Notes: generated by a model not told the origin, from the letters alone. A DNA stretch of 64,000 nt from Daphnia pulex (GCF_021134715.1 NC_060019.1:9872001-9936000); one strand, 5' to 3'. Counted from the stretch's first letter, positions 36,605-49,766 are shown. Program-made: numbers and translations.

Positions 36605-37510
36605 GTAGGACAAATTTGTCGAATATTCTTCCTTTTTTACCAATTGGTGGCGTTGATATCATTCGTGACATATAGTACGGAGTACTTCTATTATTCCTAA
36701 GCTAGGCCAACTTTTTTCTCTTGCCGTTTTTGTTTTACTCAGTTAGGGTTCATTAGATAATTCATTTGCAGAACGACTTAAGATCAGGCCCGATTTTTCA
36801 CTTCACAGCTTCGTCAGTGGGTATAATAACAAACAAATTCCAAAAATATTTTGACTTTAACATTTCACGCAAGTGCAACTAGAAAATTTTACGACCACGA
36901 AGGACCTGCCGCTCACCGGGCACCTCCTTGTCTTGACGTCACGTTCAAATGTAAAAGTTAATCTGTTCCAATAAAGATACGAACCGGAAACGATGTTACA
37001 AATCAGGTGTCGCATAATTGTACAGATGCTCTCTTAGTGATACAATCCAAAGTATTTCGAAGAACGGTTTATGCTTCTCCTACTTTGTCAACATCACTTA
37101 TCGTTAAATAAACAAAACAAAGCAGACAATAAAAACGAAAGCAGCAAGGCGTAGCCTATGCGGGGTAATACGGGGGGCTATCTGAAACGGAAGAAATTTG
37201 AACATGAAGAAAAACAGACCCCGACACAGCAGTATATACACGTAAAACACATGCATCTCTACATTTAGCCGCTATAGACAAAAGCAAACGAGGAATGTTA
37301 GTGTGTAGTACAGCAGCTCAGCAATAATAGTTTCAACTCCCACATATCGGCTCCGTTCCATATACGACGAAACTTGTAAATGCCACTATACGTATACCCT
37401 TCACAAGTTTGACAAATGGCCCCGACAGCTAGCTGCTAGCTCTTTGGAGAATATAGTCGAAGGGAACCAGAGCGAGTTAAAGTGCGGCTGCTGGAGATTT
37501 AGAAATACAA

Positions 37511-37530
37511 CTCTCTCTCTCTCTCTCTCT
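37511..37530. repeat. CT dinucleotide microsatellite
   Basis: Uninterrupted CT run of about ten units in the intergenic region. Confidence 0.9.
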
Positions 37531-38299
37531 TGACATTCAAAGCGGAATTTCGCGTGGCCGTCCATCCAAGAAATGCGATGCATTCGCCATTACGAAGAAT
37601 TCACAAGGCGCTCTATTGTCTGCTGTCTGCGATCCCCAAAAACCATGTGATCCTGGAACACAAGCATTCAACTTGGCAGCCGCCATTATATAGCTAAGCT
37701 CTCTCTCTCTCTATCAGTCTTGCGTGTGGGCCGATGTGTGTCTATGTCAGAGATTGGAAGGTAGACAATATCCAGGACTAGCTTATGTAGATGACGAACT
37801 ATATGGTGTAGTAAATAAATTACACGACGTGATTATCATCATAGACCGCCCACGCCCACCTAAAATGCATGCAATGACACGGGGTGGGCCGTGAGAGGCC
37901 TTGTCCAATGTGTTGGGTGATGGTGGGGTATACGAAAAACTCTTGAAACCGACGAAGAGAGATGCTCTGCTGTAGCTTGCTGCTGGGCGCCGTATAGCGA
38001 GTGGGCGCGCGGGATGAGTTTAAAAATAAGCGTGGGCTCGCCGAGAGAGAAAGTGACTGCTGTATTTATATATAAGCAAGGTGCTATATAAGACACGATA
38101 CCCTTCAAAATACAAAAAGAACAAGATGAGAGGAGAAGGGACGAAAGAGAGAGAAAAAAAAAACTAAAACAGGAGAGAGCCAGCGCCCCAGTCTGAGTGA
38201 GTGAGGAAGAAAAGTCTCAAGGAAAAGGGAGAAAAAAAGAGGCGGAAGCCTATGTTTGGACGAGGGTGGGCGCCAGCATACACAGCTGACCGGCTTTGA

Positions 38300-38545
38300 C
38301 GCTGAACAAAATCAGCCCAGCAGCAGGAACGCCAGCAACCAAGGAGCGTCGTCGGCGTCGATATTATATTCAGTGGCCAAGTCTTCACGACGGGAGCGTG
38401 CGTAGAGTCAGCGTGTCGCGTCGTCTCTCCTGTCTCTCGATCATCTTTTTGTTTGGTTTCACTCAATTATTTCCTCTCGATCGATTACATCATCCATCCA
38501 GCAAGTAGTAGGCGTCTCGTCACTCCCCCCCCCCTTCCGATCCGA
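38300..38545 (+). other. probable 5' UTR exon of the Zasp66-like gene
   Basis: GC-richer, stop-containing sequence ending in a strong donor (CCGA|GTAAGT, intron from 38546). It lies about 3.7 kb upstream of a good acceptor (ATATTTTAG, ending at 42238) that leads into the exon with the Zasp66 start codon. The two would splice as leader exon to coding exon. The left border is a guess, and TATA-like sequence lies at 38085-38092. Confidence 0.4.
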
Positions 38546-39226
38546 GTAAGTTCTGAAAACTCAAAGTCATTTTTTTTAGATTTTAATTTGGCCTACATTC
38601 TTATCATATTATAACGCGACTGAATGCTTGATATGTTCACCGTCAATCTATTTCAAGTCGATATTTCTTTTCTCTCTTATATAACTATTTTTCTTTTCTT
38701 CCTTTAAAAAATATTCGTCTTGTTTTTTTTTAATTCCAAACAACATGTGCAAATGCTCGGATATCTTGGATCTTAATCCAGCATTTTTCTATTACATTTT
38801 CTCAATCAATCAAGAATGAATTCAACATTAATAAAATTAGACTCCAATAGTTTAGTCGCAGGCTAATTCATAAATGTCATGCAGCTCAACATCGTTTAAA
38901 ACAAGTTTTAAAAAATTTTAAAACCTGGACGTGATGTAATCAAAATTGTGCTAATATTTTAAAATGTTCACTGGCATCTAAAATCCCGTCAAATCTAGCC
39001 TCCCTAAATCTTTTTTTCCTTTCAAATAACAGGTCGATTTCTTTTTAAATTACCCTATTCATTCTCGTTTGGCTTAAGAGATTTCATTCAAACAAATCTC
39101 TTGTAGCAAAATCGTCATCCCTTCTCGCAAGTGCCGGATCGTGTGCGTGCGTGTGTGTAGCCTTTTCTAAAAGAAAGAGAGAGGCGCGCGTATTTATAAA
39201 CTTTTCCGAAAAACCAAAAAAAGAAA

Positions 39227-39307
39227 ATGAGCCGACCGCCATTTTGGCGAATACCGCGAAATAATGCGAGGGACGATGACCCCGATGCTGAATCGTCATC
39301 GGCACTG
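39227..39307 (+). CDS. candidate first coding exon (27 aa), gene unknown
   Basis: An ATG in good context (AAGAAAATGAGC) opens MSRPPFWRIPRNNARDDDP and continues to residue 27, ending exactly in phase 0 at a donor (GCACTG|GTACGT). A TATTTATAA lies about 37 bp upstream of the ATG. The peptide is basic then acidic, like a disordered cytoplasmic N-terminus. It cannot be an N-terminal extension of the Zasp66 model using the exon at 42239, because that exon has an in-frame TAA before its ATG. Its partner exons were not found. Confidence 0.35.
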
Positions 39308-39847
39308 GTACGTAAATTTGCAACATACCCCCCCTCCCCCCAGCCTTTCCTAGCTCCGTAACACGATGTACAGGAAAAGATGTACAAAAATATCGTGTCG
39401 TTTCTGTTTTCGATCGTGATTTTCTCCCGTGTGGTTTATGCGGTATATTCGTTTCTTTTTTCTTTCTTTGAGAGAGATATTGTAGTGAGTGTCACCTATT
39501 CCCATCACCTCCCTTCACCAACGTGTGTAACTGTGTGTGTGTGTGTAGCGTTGAACATCCGGTTCTGCCCCGGATGACCGTGTAGGCGTGTACATTTAAT
39601 AGCTAAAAAGGATTCCATTCGGAATGATTAGTAGTATTGCGCACCGGTTGATCCGACACACCTGAAAACTCGTATATGCTAAAGTCGGCATATTTCTCCT
39701 GCTGACGTCACATATTCAGGAAATATTTTCCTGTACGCCCATGCCAAAAGAGGAGGCGAGGTCAAAAACCAAACGAAATCTAGAGCCACTCGCTTAAACA
39801 TATATACTTAACATAGTGCACACCCCAATTTTTGCTCTTTTCTCTCC

Positions 39848-39871
39848 TCTCTCTCTCTCTCTCTCTCTCAA
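39848..39871. repeat. CT dinucleotide microsatellite
   Basis: CT run of about twelve units within the long upstream region of the Zasp66-like gene. Confidence 0.85.
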
Positions 39872-39954
39872 GCTTGAACACACCCATTTGAACACAGCAC
39901 GGAGCATACATGTCGTTTTCTCCCGCTCTATAATTAGACGTCGGTGGGTCAAAC

Positions 39955-40215
39955 ATGGCTGGCCGTTGCCTCCGGTTGTTAACCGCTCACGTTCCCTTTA
40001 GCCCCGGCAATTCTTACATGTCTATCCCCGCCCGAAGATGCGCTTCTGCATCTATCCCCGACGACTGCAACGTGTGCCAATTCTTATTGGAGCGCAACGT
40101 TGCCGACTGGTCCGTCCGCTCTGCCCTACATCCTGATATCTGCTACCGAAAAGGTGATCTTGTGCGATATCACGCGGGCGTTGCCGTGATGATGTGTGAC
40201 CTATTTCCTGGATAG
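39955..40215 (+). CDS. hypothetical small protein (86 aa)
   Basis: ATG (context AAACATGG) to TAG, starting MAGRCLRLLTAHVPFSPGN. Codons show a marked pyrimidine third-position bias, and six cysteines and several Arg/Ser residues fall in the first two thirds. The N-terminus is basic with few acidic residues, so a mitochondrial targeting peptide is possible. A GTGATC donor-like site at 40154 could instead make it a first exon ending after CYRK. A TCTATCCCCG motif is duplicated inside the frame. No family recognised. Confidence 0.3.
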   Translation: MAGRCLRLLTAHVPFSPGNSYMSIPARRCASASIPDDCNVCQFLLERNVADWSVRSALHPDICYRKGDLVRYHAGVAVMMCDLFPG

Positions 40216-41120
40216 AAAAAGGGCGAAACTATTCCGGAAATCAGTCGCGCAAGCGCACTCGCGCTGTGTGCGGAATTGTTGGATTTTTTTGTTGTTTTTT
40301 TTTGCTATACTTGATCCAGCGATCCTGTTGTGCATTTCTTCTTTGGTGGTGGGGGGGCTGGCTCATTCATAAGATGATGATCGATGGCTGTTGATCGAGT
40401 CAACGCAACGAGGACACATTTTTATCTCACTCGGGCGTTGAATGTCGCCATTCCATTCGGACGGGAGGCAAAAGAAAGATCGAATCCCACGATGGTGAAA
40501 TATGTATGCCAAGGTTACATCAGGATTCAAAGAAGAAGCACAACTATAACACAGAAAGTCAGGCGTCAACGCTGGGGCGGTATCAGAGCGAGACAGGACA
40601 GTTTTTTTTCCCGAAAAACAAAAAATGATTTCAAACTGCGCAATAGTGCGTGAAATAAACGAGCAGTCATCAGTAAAATAGAAGCGACTAGATCCCAAGA
40701 GAATGTTCTAGATTATTCGTGAATTCAAATCTTCTAGTTTCTCGAAGGAATCATATCATTTTAAGAACTGAGTCGATCGTTCTGGAATGCTATCAGCGAC
40801 ATGCTTCGTGAACCGAGTCATCCCGATGGCATGTCGTCGGGAGGGGGGCGAAAATAGTAAAAGCGCCAGAGGATCAGAGACAATGTTTTGATTCATTGAA
40901 TGACGAATCCGTTTGGATTGAAATGTGTCAACACCACCAGTAGGTATAGAGGGAAGATTTTGGGCTGATATTGCGTGGGCACGGCATCAGCCGATCACGT
41001 GGAGTCAATTTCTTCTTCACTTTTTGGCTGCCGCGCCAAAAAAGCTACGGGGCGACCTATACGCTAATGAGATAGAGAGGGCTCCCAGCTTGATGAACCC
41101 GACAATTTAGCTGCCCCTCT

Positions 41121-41138
41121 GTGTGTGTGTGTGTGTGT
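41121..41138. repeat. GT dinucleotide microsatellite
   Basis: Uninterrupted GT run of nine units. Confidence 0.9.
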
Positions 41139-42262
41139 CATGGACCTCTGCCTTTTGAAATGGCAGCCCAGACAAACAACATCGGACACGGTTTTTAAAA
41201 AATAAGAGCGGACACGCCGTTTGCTGCGCCGGCCAACCTAACTCTACTATATATTGCGAGAAAGAAAAGAGCTTGCACCTATTTTAGGACCGTACAACTC
41301 ATTTTGTTTGCCTGGAATTTCTTTTTTTTTTCTTTTTCCCCTGTGAGTGTTTGGACTCTTCTACACTTTTAACGACGCGAATTCAAATGCGCAACACTTC
41401 CTGAATACCCGCTAATGATCAACGGGCATAGCGCTCTTGTCAACTGCGTAGATATTCAAGAGAAAATAATTTTCTAGAACCAGCGATCATGTGATCCTCT
41501 CGTGTGGGAAAGTGCGACGACCTTTTTTGCGAATTGCGCAATGTTGGCCCGCAACATTGAGCATAAGGCAACGACTCGGTTGTTGTTTGCCCTTGAAGTC
41601 GTCGTTGTTCGTTGTTGGGGCGACTCTGACGACGTTATCGTCGACGTGTTGCTCCGCTTTTTTCTATCCGCCACTTTTGCGTCCCGTGGTGGGTATACGA
41701 GTCTGGCATCGCTAAGAATTGTGTCGGGTTTGTGTGTTTTGTTTCATTTTGGCACGATGTTCAGTTCGGCCGAGCTTGCCGCCCTCCCGGTGCTGCCAAG
41801 AAAGAGAGAAAAGATTTCCGTCAGCAGAGCAGGATAGAAAAGAACGAAGCTTTAGCCCTGGCGACGGCGGGAGTAGTGAGACAGTAGGGAGGATCCTGTG
41901 TGCACGGCACAGTGCAGACTTCGGGTTTTTCGCCTTCATCAGTCGAGTATTATTGCGAGTCGCGGACGCCCACTCGCTCCTCTATTCTCTCCACCTAAGC
42001 GACAGCTCCTCAGTGTTTTTCTCTATTCTCATTTTGAATTGAACACAAACACAGTTTGAATCTTCTTCATCTGAGGCCAGTCTTTTCTCTTGTTACCTCA
42101 AGAGACCATCAGGTCTAGGTCAAATCGTGAAATCTTTTTCCCGTCGTGAACTGCTTCGTATTATATTTGGCTGAAAGAAAAAAATCCGACAACCAGCTGA
42201 AACGTATATACTATATACATCATCTCCCATATTTTAGCCAATTTCAAAGAGCTCTCATCTAA

Positions 42263-45200
42263 ATGATGACCGTCATGAGTGCTGGGGAATTGACCGTGAA
42301 CCTGCAGCGAGATGGGTGCGGCGAACCTTTCGGCTTCCGGCTCCGAGGAGGAACCGACATCCGAGAGGCATTCATCATTCAAAGGGTGAAATTTCCCTAT
42401 TTTCCAATTTCAATCCCCGTTGTTATACTACGTTCAAAGTCCCTGATAATTATTGAGAAAATGTCGTGACAAATTCTGTGGGTCTTGATTTCCTATTTTA
42501 AGGAAATGGCCGGGGTTGCGAAGAGGAAGAGAGAGAGAGAGAGCGGACCATTTCCTGATTGTTTTTTTGCCAGTTGCCCCACAAAGTCGTGCGCGGTTTC
42601 TGCAGCTTCACGACTTGCGCTCGCCAAAATGAGACGGGAGTCTTTTGTCGAGAGTGTCGGTGGTTCTCTCTCTCTCTTTCTCTTTTTGGCACCGAAGCTC
42701 GGGCCTAAAATTAAATATTCGTTTGGGTGAAGCGCCCAGCAGAGTACGATATGGCATACCGTCCGTCCGTCGTCATGTTGACCTCGTTCTACATGCTGGC
42801 CCAGTTTGATTTTTTTTGTTTTTCACGCTTTTTTTGTTGGTCAACATTCTGCTGGCCACCTCGCCCGTGTTCTTTACTATCAGCGGTCGCTGAAAGACAG
42901 AGGGCCCCCCTTCATGCCATTCGGTATAAACACTTCAGCATATTAATGACTCTGACATTCCTGGTGAAATTGCCCTGTTCTTTTCATGGCTCCAAGAATG
43001 GCTCAGTTAAAAGATATTGCCGTGGAAAAAAGAAGTTAAAAATAGATTCAGTCACGGGACTTTAGCGGGTCAGCAAACGATTAAAACGGACCGTGCTGAT
43101 GATGGGGGTCGAGGCGGATATTATGTTAAGAGATTTGCATTGATTGATGGTCGTGTGTGAATCAGGTGGCCGTGGGTAGCGAACTGCGTCGCGGTGATGT
43201 TTTGACCAAAATCAACGACCGTCCTTGTTCGACAATGACCCATCGCGAAGCTGCCGAATTGATCAAGAACGCCGGCACCACCATGACTGTCACCGTTCAG
43301 CGGTAGACTTTTCAAACCTTTCGCTTGATTTACAACATTTGTCTTTCATACAAATATCTGATTTTTGTATACATTTGACTCTACTTGTCGGTTTGATTAA
43401 CCGATTGGGGGTTTCATTATTGATGACAAATCGACAACAACAAAATGCGCACCTGTAGAGGTGGACTGCCCTTGCGCCCGGTCGCTGTCCCCGTTGTTGC
43501 TCCATCCGCCGCCGCCCCCGCTCCTTCAACTGTCGCTTCTTCCGGTTCAATGTGTCAAAAAGTACGTCAGAAAGCAGAGCCATTACATTTCAAATCAATG
43601 CGCATTATAAGGTTGCGTTACCCACATCATCACCTCTAAACACTTCTCACTTCTATTCTTTTTTGTTCTCCTTTCCGTGTCATAACAATGTACTACCTGC
43701 ACGAATTCGCTTGATTGTCACTCACGAGATGATGCTCTTCTTGTTTAGTTGCTAGGGCTAATCAACGACTAACATTTTTTATGAAATCAATCCCTCAATT
43801 CCATTGAGACTGGCAGTTTTTAAAAATTGTATCTACATTAATTTGTCCTTTTTTTTATAATTTTTCCATCTGGTTATTCTGGAACTTTGTTTCTTATCAC
43901 GAATGAACCACGAATATTTTTAGGCGCCGACCCAAGCGGGAGCTTCAAACAGGACGATTTCGGAGATTATGCTAAGTCCTGTTGAGAATCTGCCAGTCAC
44001 TATATTCCCCAGCTCAGCTATCAACGAATTCAACCAACAAGTCGAAGAAATGGATCGCAACCGTGAAAGGATCGTCGTCACTCACCAGGTAAAAAAAAAA
44101 ATGCCATTCGATGCTAAATTCCCGCAAGCCGAATGGCAGCACCGAGCTTGTTGGTGGTTCCGATTCACGCTGCCAGATGTCCTGCAGAACCAATCCTTTT
44201 ATCATGTCGTTCATTCAATGCATTACAGTATAATAGCCATGCGATCTGAAAAATGATCCCTTCGTCATTAGCCGAGTCATAGGTTTGATCTGATTCGTGA
44301 CTAGTTGCCCTAAATGTTTTCAAAATGAATAGCAAACGGAAGTTGCGTGATTACCCGACATCGGCTCGGCAAAGCTTTCACTTGATCAATCAGTGTTTCA
44401 GAATCATGTAAATACGTAATCAATCTGAAAACATTATTAGCCGTACAGGACACTTCCTTTGGTAGTACCCGGTGCCAAAACTGGTCGCGACACTGCCAGC
44501 TCCACGCAGAGCTATTTGGCACTTCAAACGCAACAGAATGCAATGCTTTGGAACACCCCTGGTGCACCTCCGCAATCTGCCATGAATCCGTCCTCCACCG
44601 ATGCCGTCCTCAAGCAAAAGGTAAATAACACGCTGCCTGCCAGGTGTGAATGATTGAACCGCTATTATATCATTCGTTCGATCGAAGAAAAAGGCTTGTC
44701 AAATAGATTTAAGTCAAAGTTGTGTACATATACTATAAATGAATCGTGTGAACAACACCAGGATCAGGAATATAAGGCGATATTTGAAAAGGTGTTTGAA
44801 CCGACCAAAGGCTGGCGTGTGGATCCAGAACATCATCAGGTATATTGAACACTGCACAAACAGCCACTCTACTATACACTGCATCGATCAGAACGAATTC
44901 TGACGTCACTACATGTCCATTAACATCTCGTATAGACTCGGTTGCAAAATTGTATTAGACAACATTCTATCTCTTAATCGTGCCATAGAAAACAGGGAAG
45001 ACTTCTTCTTGCTTCACGCTCTAGATCTCTTCATTTGGATTCGTTTTCCATTGGGAAATTCGGATGATTTTATACAGCTGCCGCCTATTTAATAATTGTA
45101 TTACGTTAGAGGGTTTACTGCTTAAGCCTTCTAATAACACGCCAGTTAAAGTTTCGCTATTACAGCCGAGTGCATCGTCATTGAATTAATTTAGCGAAAA

Positions 45201-47310
45201 ATTCGTATTTGTTTTTTATCATTCTAGGACCAAGGAACGTGATAGACGTAAAATAAAATGTGATTCCCGATATCTCCTGTTGCATCCATAACCGACTGAC
45301 TGCATAGACTAACATAACATAGCCATAGATCTTGATTATTTTGTAGCGCTATGATTTAATTGCTGGGTGTAGGCTTCAATTATTTTTACACGAACGTTAA
45401 ATTATCTTGCGGGTGTTTAGTCCACCTACATGTAACTGCATACTATGTGCTTATAAGTGCATCTATTCATAAATAGCTCAAGTGCAATGTTACATAACAG
45501 CTGTTCAACAATAATGTCTCGTATTGAAATCCGGCGAATCATTAGTTAACAACAACCAATTAACTGATTTTTCTCTTGATCGATTTTCTAAAAAAATAAA
45601 TAAACAGTTGGAGGCGGCTGCCGCTTTGGTACAGAGGAAAATGGCGGCCGTCAACGAACCGGCCGGACAGACTGCCGTGGTTCACGAAGCTGGCGATGCT
45701 CCTCCTCCCAAACAAGAAGTCAATCTAAACACAATTTTTTTAAATTTTTTAAATGATTACAGCTTATCATAAACATCATTTTTGAATTACAGTTGGTACA
45801 CAAGCAGTTTAATTCACCACTAGGCCTCTACTCCAATGAGAATGTCCAGGAAGTGCTGGCCCAACAGACTGGCATCATCCCGTGAGTTCGACAAATATTT
45901 ACCCTCCATCTTCATTATTAATTCATGCATTTCAATATTATCGTTCATTTAACTTTTCAAATTCAGCGCCCAGCCTGGACGCAAATTGGACATGAAGAAT
46001 TCAGAAACATTGCGCGCTCTCATGGAGGAGAACGAGAAGAACAACAAGGCAGCCGCTCAACGTGACTCCCGCGGACTCAAAGAAGTCCGACCGGCTGCTC
46101 CAGTCAAAACCGTCGCTTCCAATCCTCACTTCAAGGTGAGCCACCCTCTAAGATACAAAGTGTTTATTTCTTTTGTGCGGCTATATGCTAGGCGTCCCTG
46201 ATACAATTTGTCAGTTCCCTGGAGGCGGGTAATTCATAATGTGGGGTCTAGGAAATTGATACCATAAGAGATGTGACCTTTCCATCGGTTAGGTTTTATT
46301 TCTTTTTTTTTTTGTTTGTTTTCCTGGAGTAGAAGAATAAGATCCACTGGGAGTCTACGCGTACCGCGAACGTAAATGTCTTTACTCTTTGCGCTGCTGT
46401 CACTTAAAATTCCCCGCGGGATCAGTTGGAGCCGCCCGTTTGGCCTTTTCTATTATTGAACCCGATACAGGGCACGCGAGCTATCTAGCGAAAATCCGCA
46501 TCTGTACTGTCATTATTATAGATTCAAAGATCAAGAGCAGCAGCTACAGCAGTCTGTTGCATAGTGTATACGTATAAAAGGAAGCTGGAATAGATCGACT
46601 TCAGTGCGGAAGTCGTCCGCTCTCATCCCGCTACCTACAGCGACACGTGTGTACTTCCAGGATGGCCTTTGGCATTTATCTAACATACATGGGCAAGATT
46701 GGGTGTATTTGATTTTATTTCTTTTATTTTTTTTTTTCGTTCCGTGTGACGGCTGCGCATATTATTGAAATTGTTTGTTGAACTGTTGGAATTACGGGAT
46801 TGTTATAAGAATTGCAACTTGCCGGTATAAGTAGTACTCGAATTGGGTTGAAATCAATGGGCTCTCGGTATCAATCGGAAACCAGGAAGTGACACCGGTT
46901 GCTAGGCGGCGCCAAATAGACGCACTCTTTTGCCCAGCGGGATTTCCAGTCTTTCACTATTTCATTAGTGACAATATCACAAGGAAGCACTTTTGTATCA
47001 TACAGCAGCCCACCTGGCAAACGAATGGGGGAGGCCTACTTTAATGTATTTGATCAAGAGCCTAGTTACCGCGTTGCTATAGCAGTTGAAAGCCTTAAGC
47101 TGAAAGTTATGCTATAGGGTATCCTCCAGAGAGCGTCCGCTATATAGAGGCTGTAATTGAGATGCTTTTACGTTTGAATAAAGTATGATTTCTCCGATTT
47201 GATTGCACTTGGTTCAGGTCAACTCGATGGGCTTGGAAAAGGAGAAGATCCAGCAAAGCTACAGCTTCAAGCGGCTGATGGCCGACGTGCTGGGCGAGAC
47301 AGATTTCTAA
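42263..47310 (+). CDS. Zasp66: Zasp66-like PDZ and ZM-motif protein of the muscle Z-disc
   Basis: Exons 42263-42385, 43166-43302, 43459-43561, 43924-44088, 44441-44620, 44762-44839, 45608-45718, 45793-45881, 45967-46135 and 47218-47310 join in phase to give 415 aa. Residues about 8-87 form a PDZ domain (EPFGFRLRGGTD carboxylate-binding loop, GDVLTKIND, HREAAELIKNAG, TVTVQR). Then come a Pro/Ala linker, SEIMLSPVENLPVTIFPSSA, and PYRTLPLVVPGAKTG, which is typical of ALP/Zasp proteins. A ZM motif at about 300-325 (KQFNSPLGLYSNENVQEVL) binds alpha-actinin. The C-terminus carries the family's QSxSFxRLM motif (QQSYSFKRLMADVLGETDF). No LIM domain is present, as in Drosophila Zasp66 rather than Zasp52. 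Role: linking alpha-actinin and actin at Z-discs and muscle attachment sites (family knowledge). The exon at 45608 has a weak donor (GTCAAT), so isoforms may differ there. Two ATGs lie in tandem at the start; the first is used. Confidence 0.9.
46573..46605 (+). promoter_or_regulatory. TATA box and initiator inside the last Zasp66 intron
   Basis: TATAAAAG at 46573-46580 is followed by TCAGT at 46601-46605, with the initiator A exactly 30 bp after the first T. An E-box CACGTG follows at about 46644-46649 and a small open frame (MAFGIYLTYMGKIGCI) at about 46662. Spacing is canonical for a core promoter, placing a start site between exons 10 and 11 of the Zasp66-like gene on the same strand. Confidence 0.5.
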
Positions 47311-47389
47311 AAGAATCAAAAACAACCATCACAACATCATCAGCTTGAAATTTTAGAAGCAAAGTGGTGCACAACGCAATAACGCCCGC

Positions 47390-47500
47390 AATAAATTCTA
47401 TCAGAGATGTGTCAACGACGAGGGAATAAAATGAAGAATAACGTCGGACATGATGACGAGGAGCAGCGCATCTTTTTTGATCAAAACTTCAATTAATAAA
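47390..47500 (+). terminator. Zasp66 polyadenylation signals (two)
   Basis: AATAAA at 47390-47395 (80 bp after the stop) and again at 47495-47500, followed by T-rich sequence. Either or both may be used. Confidence 0.6.
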
Positions 47501-49766
47501 ATTTTATGTTTCTGTCTATCTTCTTGCCGCTTCTCATAAAATATTCGACAGTCAATGTAATACGATACAAGAAGAGAAGAAGAAAAACACACCAAAAAAA
47601 GTCAACCTTCACCTTTTTTCACTTTGTCTTGTGCCACCCACTGCCCGCTCTCTCTCTCTATTTCTTCTCTATCATAAACTCGTTATATGGCAGACTGCAA
47701 ATGAAGATCAACTCTAATTAAATTAATAAATTAAATTAATCCACAGCGCCTGTCGTTATACTTTGTGCTAGTAGAAAACCTTATTTAAAAAAAAAACCCC
47801 AAAAATAAGCGATCTTTTATTGTATTATCTCTTACTATTGTGTATAAAAGAAAAACACCAGCAGTGGCTTATAGAAGGGCCGCGATACGTCAAACGTCTC
47901 CGAGTCCTCGGAATTTTATTTTTAACTTTTTTGCTCTTCTTTTTTTTTCGATTCACAAATGATTAGATATGCAAAGTGTAAAGGAAATTATTAACAAAAC
48001 CCAATGCCCCGATTTGTCCTCTAACCAATTCGAATAGAGCGCGCCTTTTTTTTCAAAATTTCATATAACAACTATAACAACTAAACATCCTTGCAGCTGT
48101 CATTGACGATGTCCGCGAATTATTAATTCTGTTTAAATTAAACTAAATGCTTAAACTCCTTTTCCCTTCACCCCATTGATTGATGAACAAAATTGACAAA
48201 CATGCTACGAAAATCTATTGAATAATCAGCGTTTGTTTCATTACCTCCCTTTGCTATTATACATGTGTCCACGCACTCCCTTGATTTTGCTATATTGCAC
48301 TTATACCTTAAATAGCCGTCAGCCTGCACACTTGTATACGCGTTATGACTTATTTTAAGATAGAAGTGGAAATGGAACTGAATATGTGTTCAACGCATCC
48401 CGAGCCATGGCCTAAATCAGGTCGCTTATTTAAAAAATGGTTCTTCTTTTTATTTTCTCTTCAAATTGCTCTCCATCTATTCTGACTCCTTCGTTCTTAT
48501 TGTTATTATGTACTCATTTCTACGTTGAGAGATTACATTTGACTCGATGAAAACCGCCCAGATGAAATAACAGTTTCACGCAGGTATAATTGGCTACCGG
48601 TATAAAAGTCATACAATATTGACCAATATGACCTTGTCATCCGTTAAGCGAAACATTAAAATATCACATGAGGACATGAGGAACTTCTTTGTTTCAGCTT
48701 AATAGCAGAAAATCAAATTAAAGTAGCGACTTAATTCATTTACGTCCCGAATTGTCCAATTTTCAACACGGTGAGAGAACAAAAAGCGATGATTCGGACC
48801 GGATATAACAGTTGGTAAGTACAAAGTCTGAGCTGGGTCATTTTGGAAACAGCTTAGAGAGTCCTGACTGTTCAATGAGGATGTGACGATAGGATAAGCA
48901 ATATTGTTTATACCCCCACCCCCTCCCCAACCAAAGCTATGCAGCACTAACTTAGATTTTTCACCAGTGGTCGGAAAACTTTTCTCTCTCCCAACTTGTT
49001 GGATATAGACGACTCTACATGTATATAATGTACAGACTCTCCCTCAACACCAGGCGCAGAATTCACTATATTATTCGTCTGAGAACAAGTTTCAATCGAA
49101 ACTTTTCATCGCGTATTGAAAGAGTCATGCACGCCAATGGGCGTTTTCAATGCGATGCATATAGGACGTTCTATGCATAGATTTGTAATATCTATAGACC
49201 CACAGCTAAATCGTGTTACGTGGTCCCCCGGCGAGAGTACCTCATCTTTCTTTTTGTGCATATTTTCTTTCTTCGTTCTTTGAATCTTTCTCATATTTTT
49301 GTAGTTCTTTTTGTGGGTTGAAAGTACTTGCGAGGGTTGCCAATGGAGCTGAGATCCGCTGAGGCGAAATTCAGTTGTTTGCCATCAACGAGATTACGCC
49401 ATCAACGGGAAAACAACCGGAAAAAAAAAACTTGATCAGCATCTAGATTGAATCAATTAAATACAACAAAATTCCTGATTTGGTAAAAACTAAAAATATA
49501 GGACAGAATAATAAAAACCGAGGTGGGGTTATCACCGTTCAAAAGTTGTTTCCCATCGCTGTGGGTGTGGTTCTTTCAAAAATGTTTTTTTTTTTTTCCA
49601 AACTCTTCCCCCACCATTTTTCTCTTTGTGGATTTCTTCCGACTTTCCCCGGCCCTTCCTCTATTTATTGCGCAAAAAAACAAGAATGGCAGTTTAGTTT
49701 GTTTCATTGTCAGGTGTGGAAGGGCATTTACGTGCGCCGTGTAATTTTAATCGTCATTACTTTGTT

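Larger units (their letters stand above)
35440..38299. other. intergenic region
   Basis: About 2.9 kb without a supported gene. It is AT-rich to about 37 kb, with a CT microsatellite at 37511-37530. One short segment (36554-36604) is bounded by good splice signals and is listed separately. The right end leads into the probable first exon of the Zasp66-like gene and contains TATA-like stretches near 38066-38092. Confidence 0.4.
38546..42238. other. probable long first intron or alternative-promoter region of the Zasp66-like gene
   Basis: Apart from the two small coding candidates listed separately (39227-39307 and 39955-40215), no gene is supported. The region holds CT (39848-39871) and GT (41121-41138) microsatellites, a TGACGTCA palindrome at about 39702-39711, and a TCAGT initiator-like site at 41939-41943 that might start a shorter transcript. 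Long first introns with several promoters are common in muscle Z-disc genes (family knowledge). Confidence 0.35.

Noticed and set aside
40925..41110. 61-codon frame upstream of Zasp66
   Set aside because: Starts at GTG. The overlapping ATG is in another frame that stops quickly.
44840..45607. Extra coding exons in Zasp66 introns
   Set aside because: The open frames there lack phase-compatible splice sites or family similarity, and the flanking exons already join in phase.
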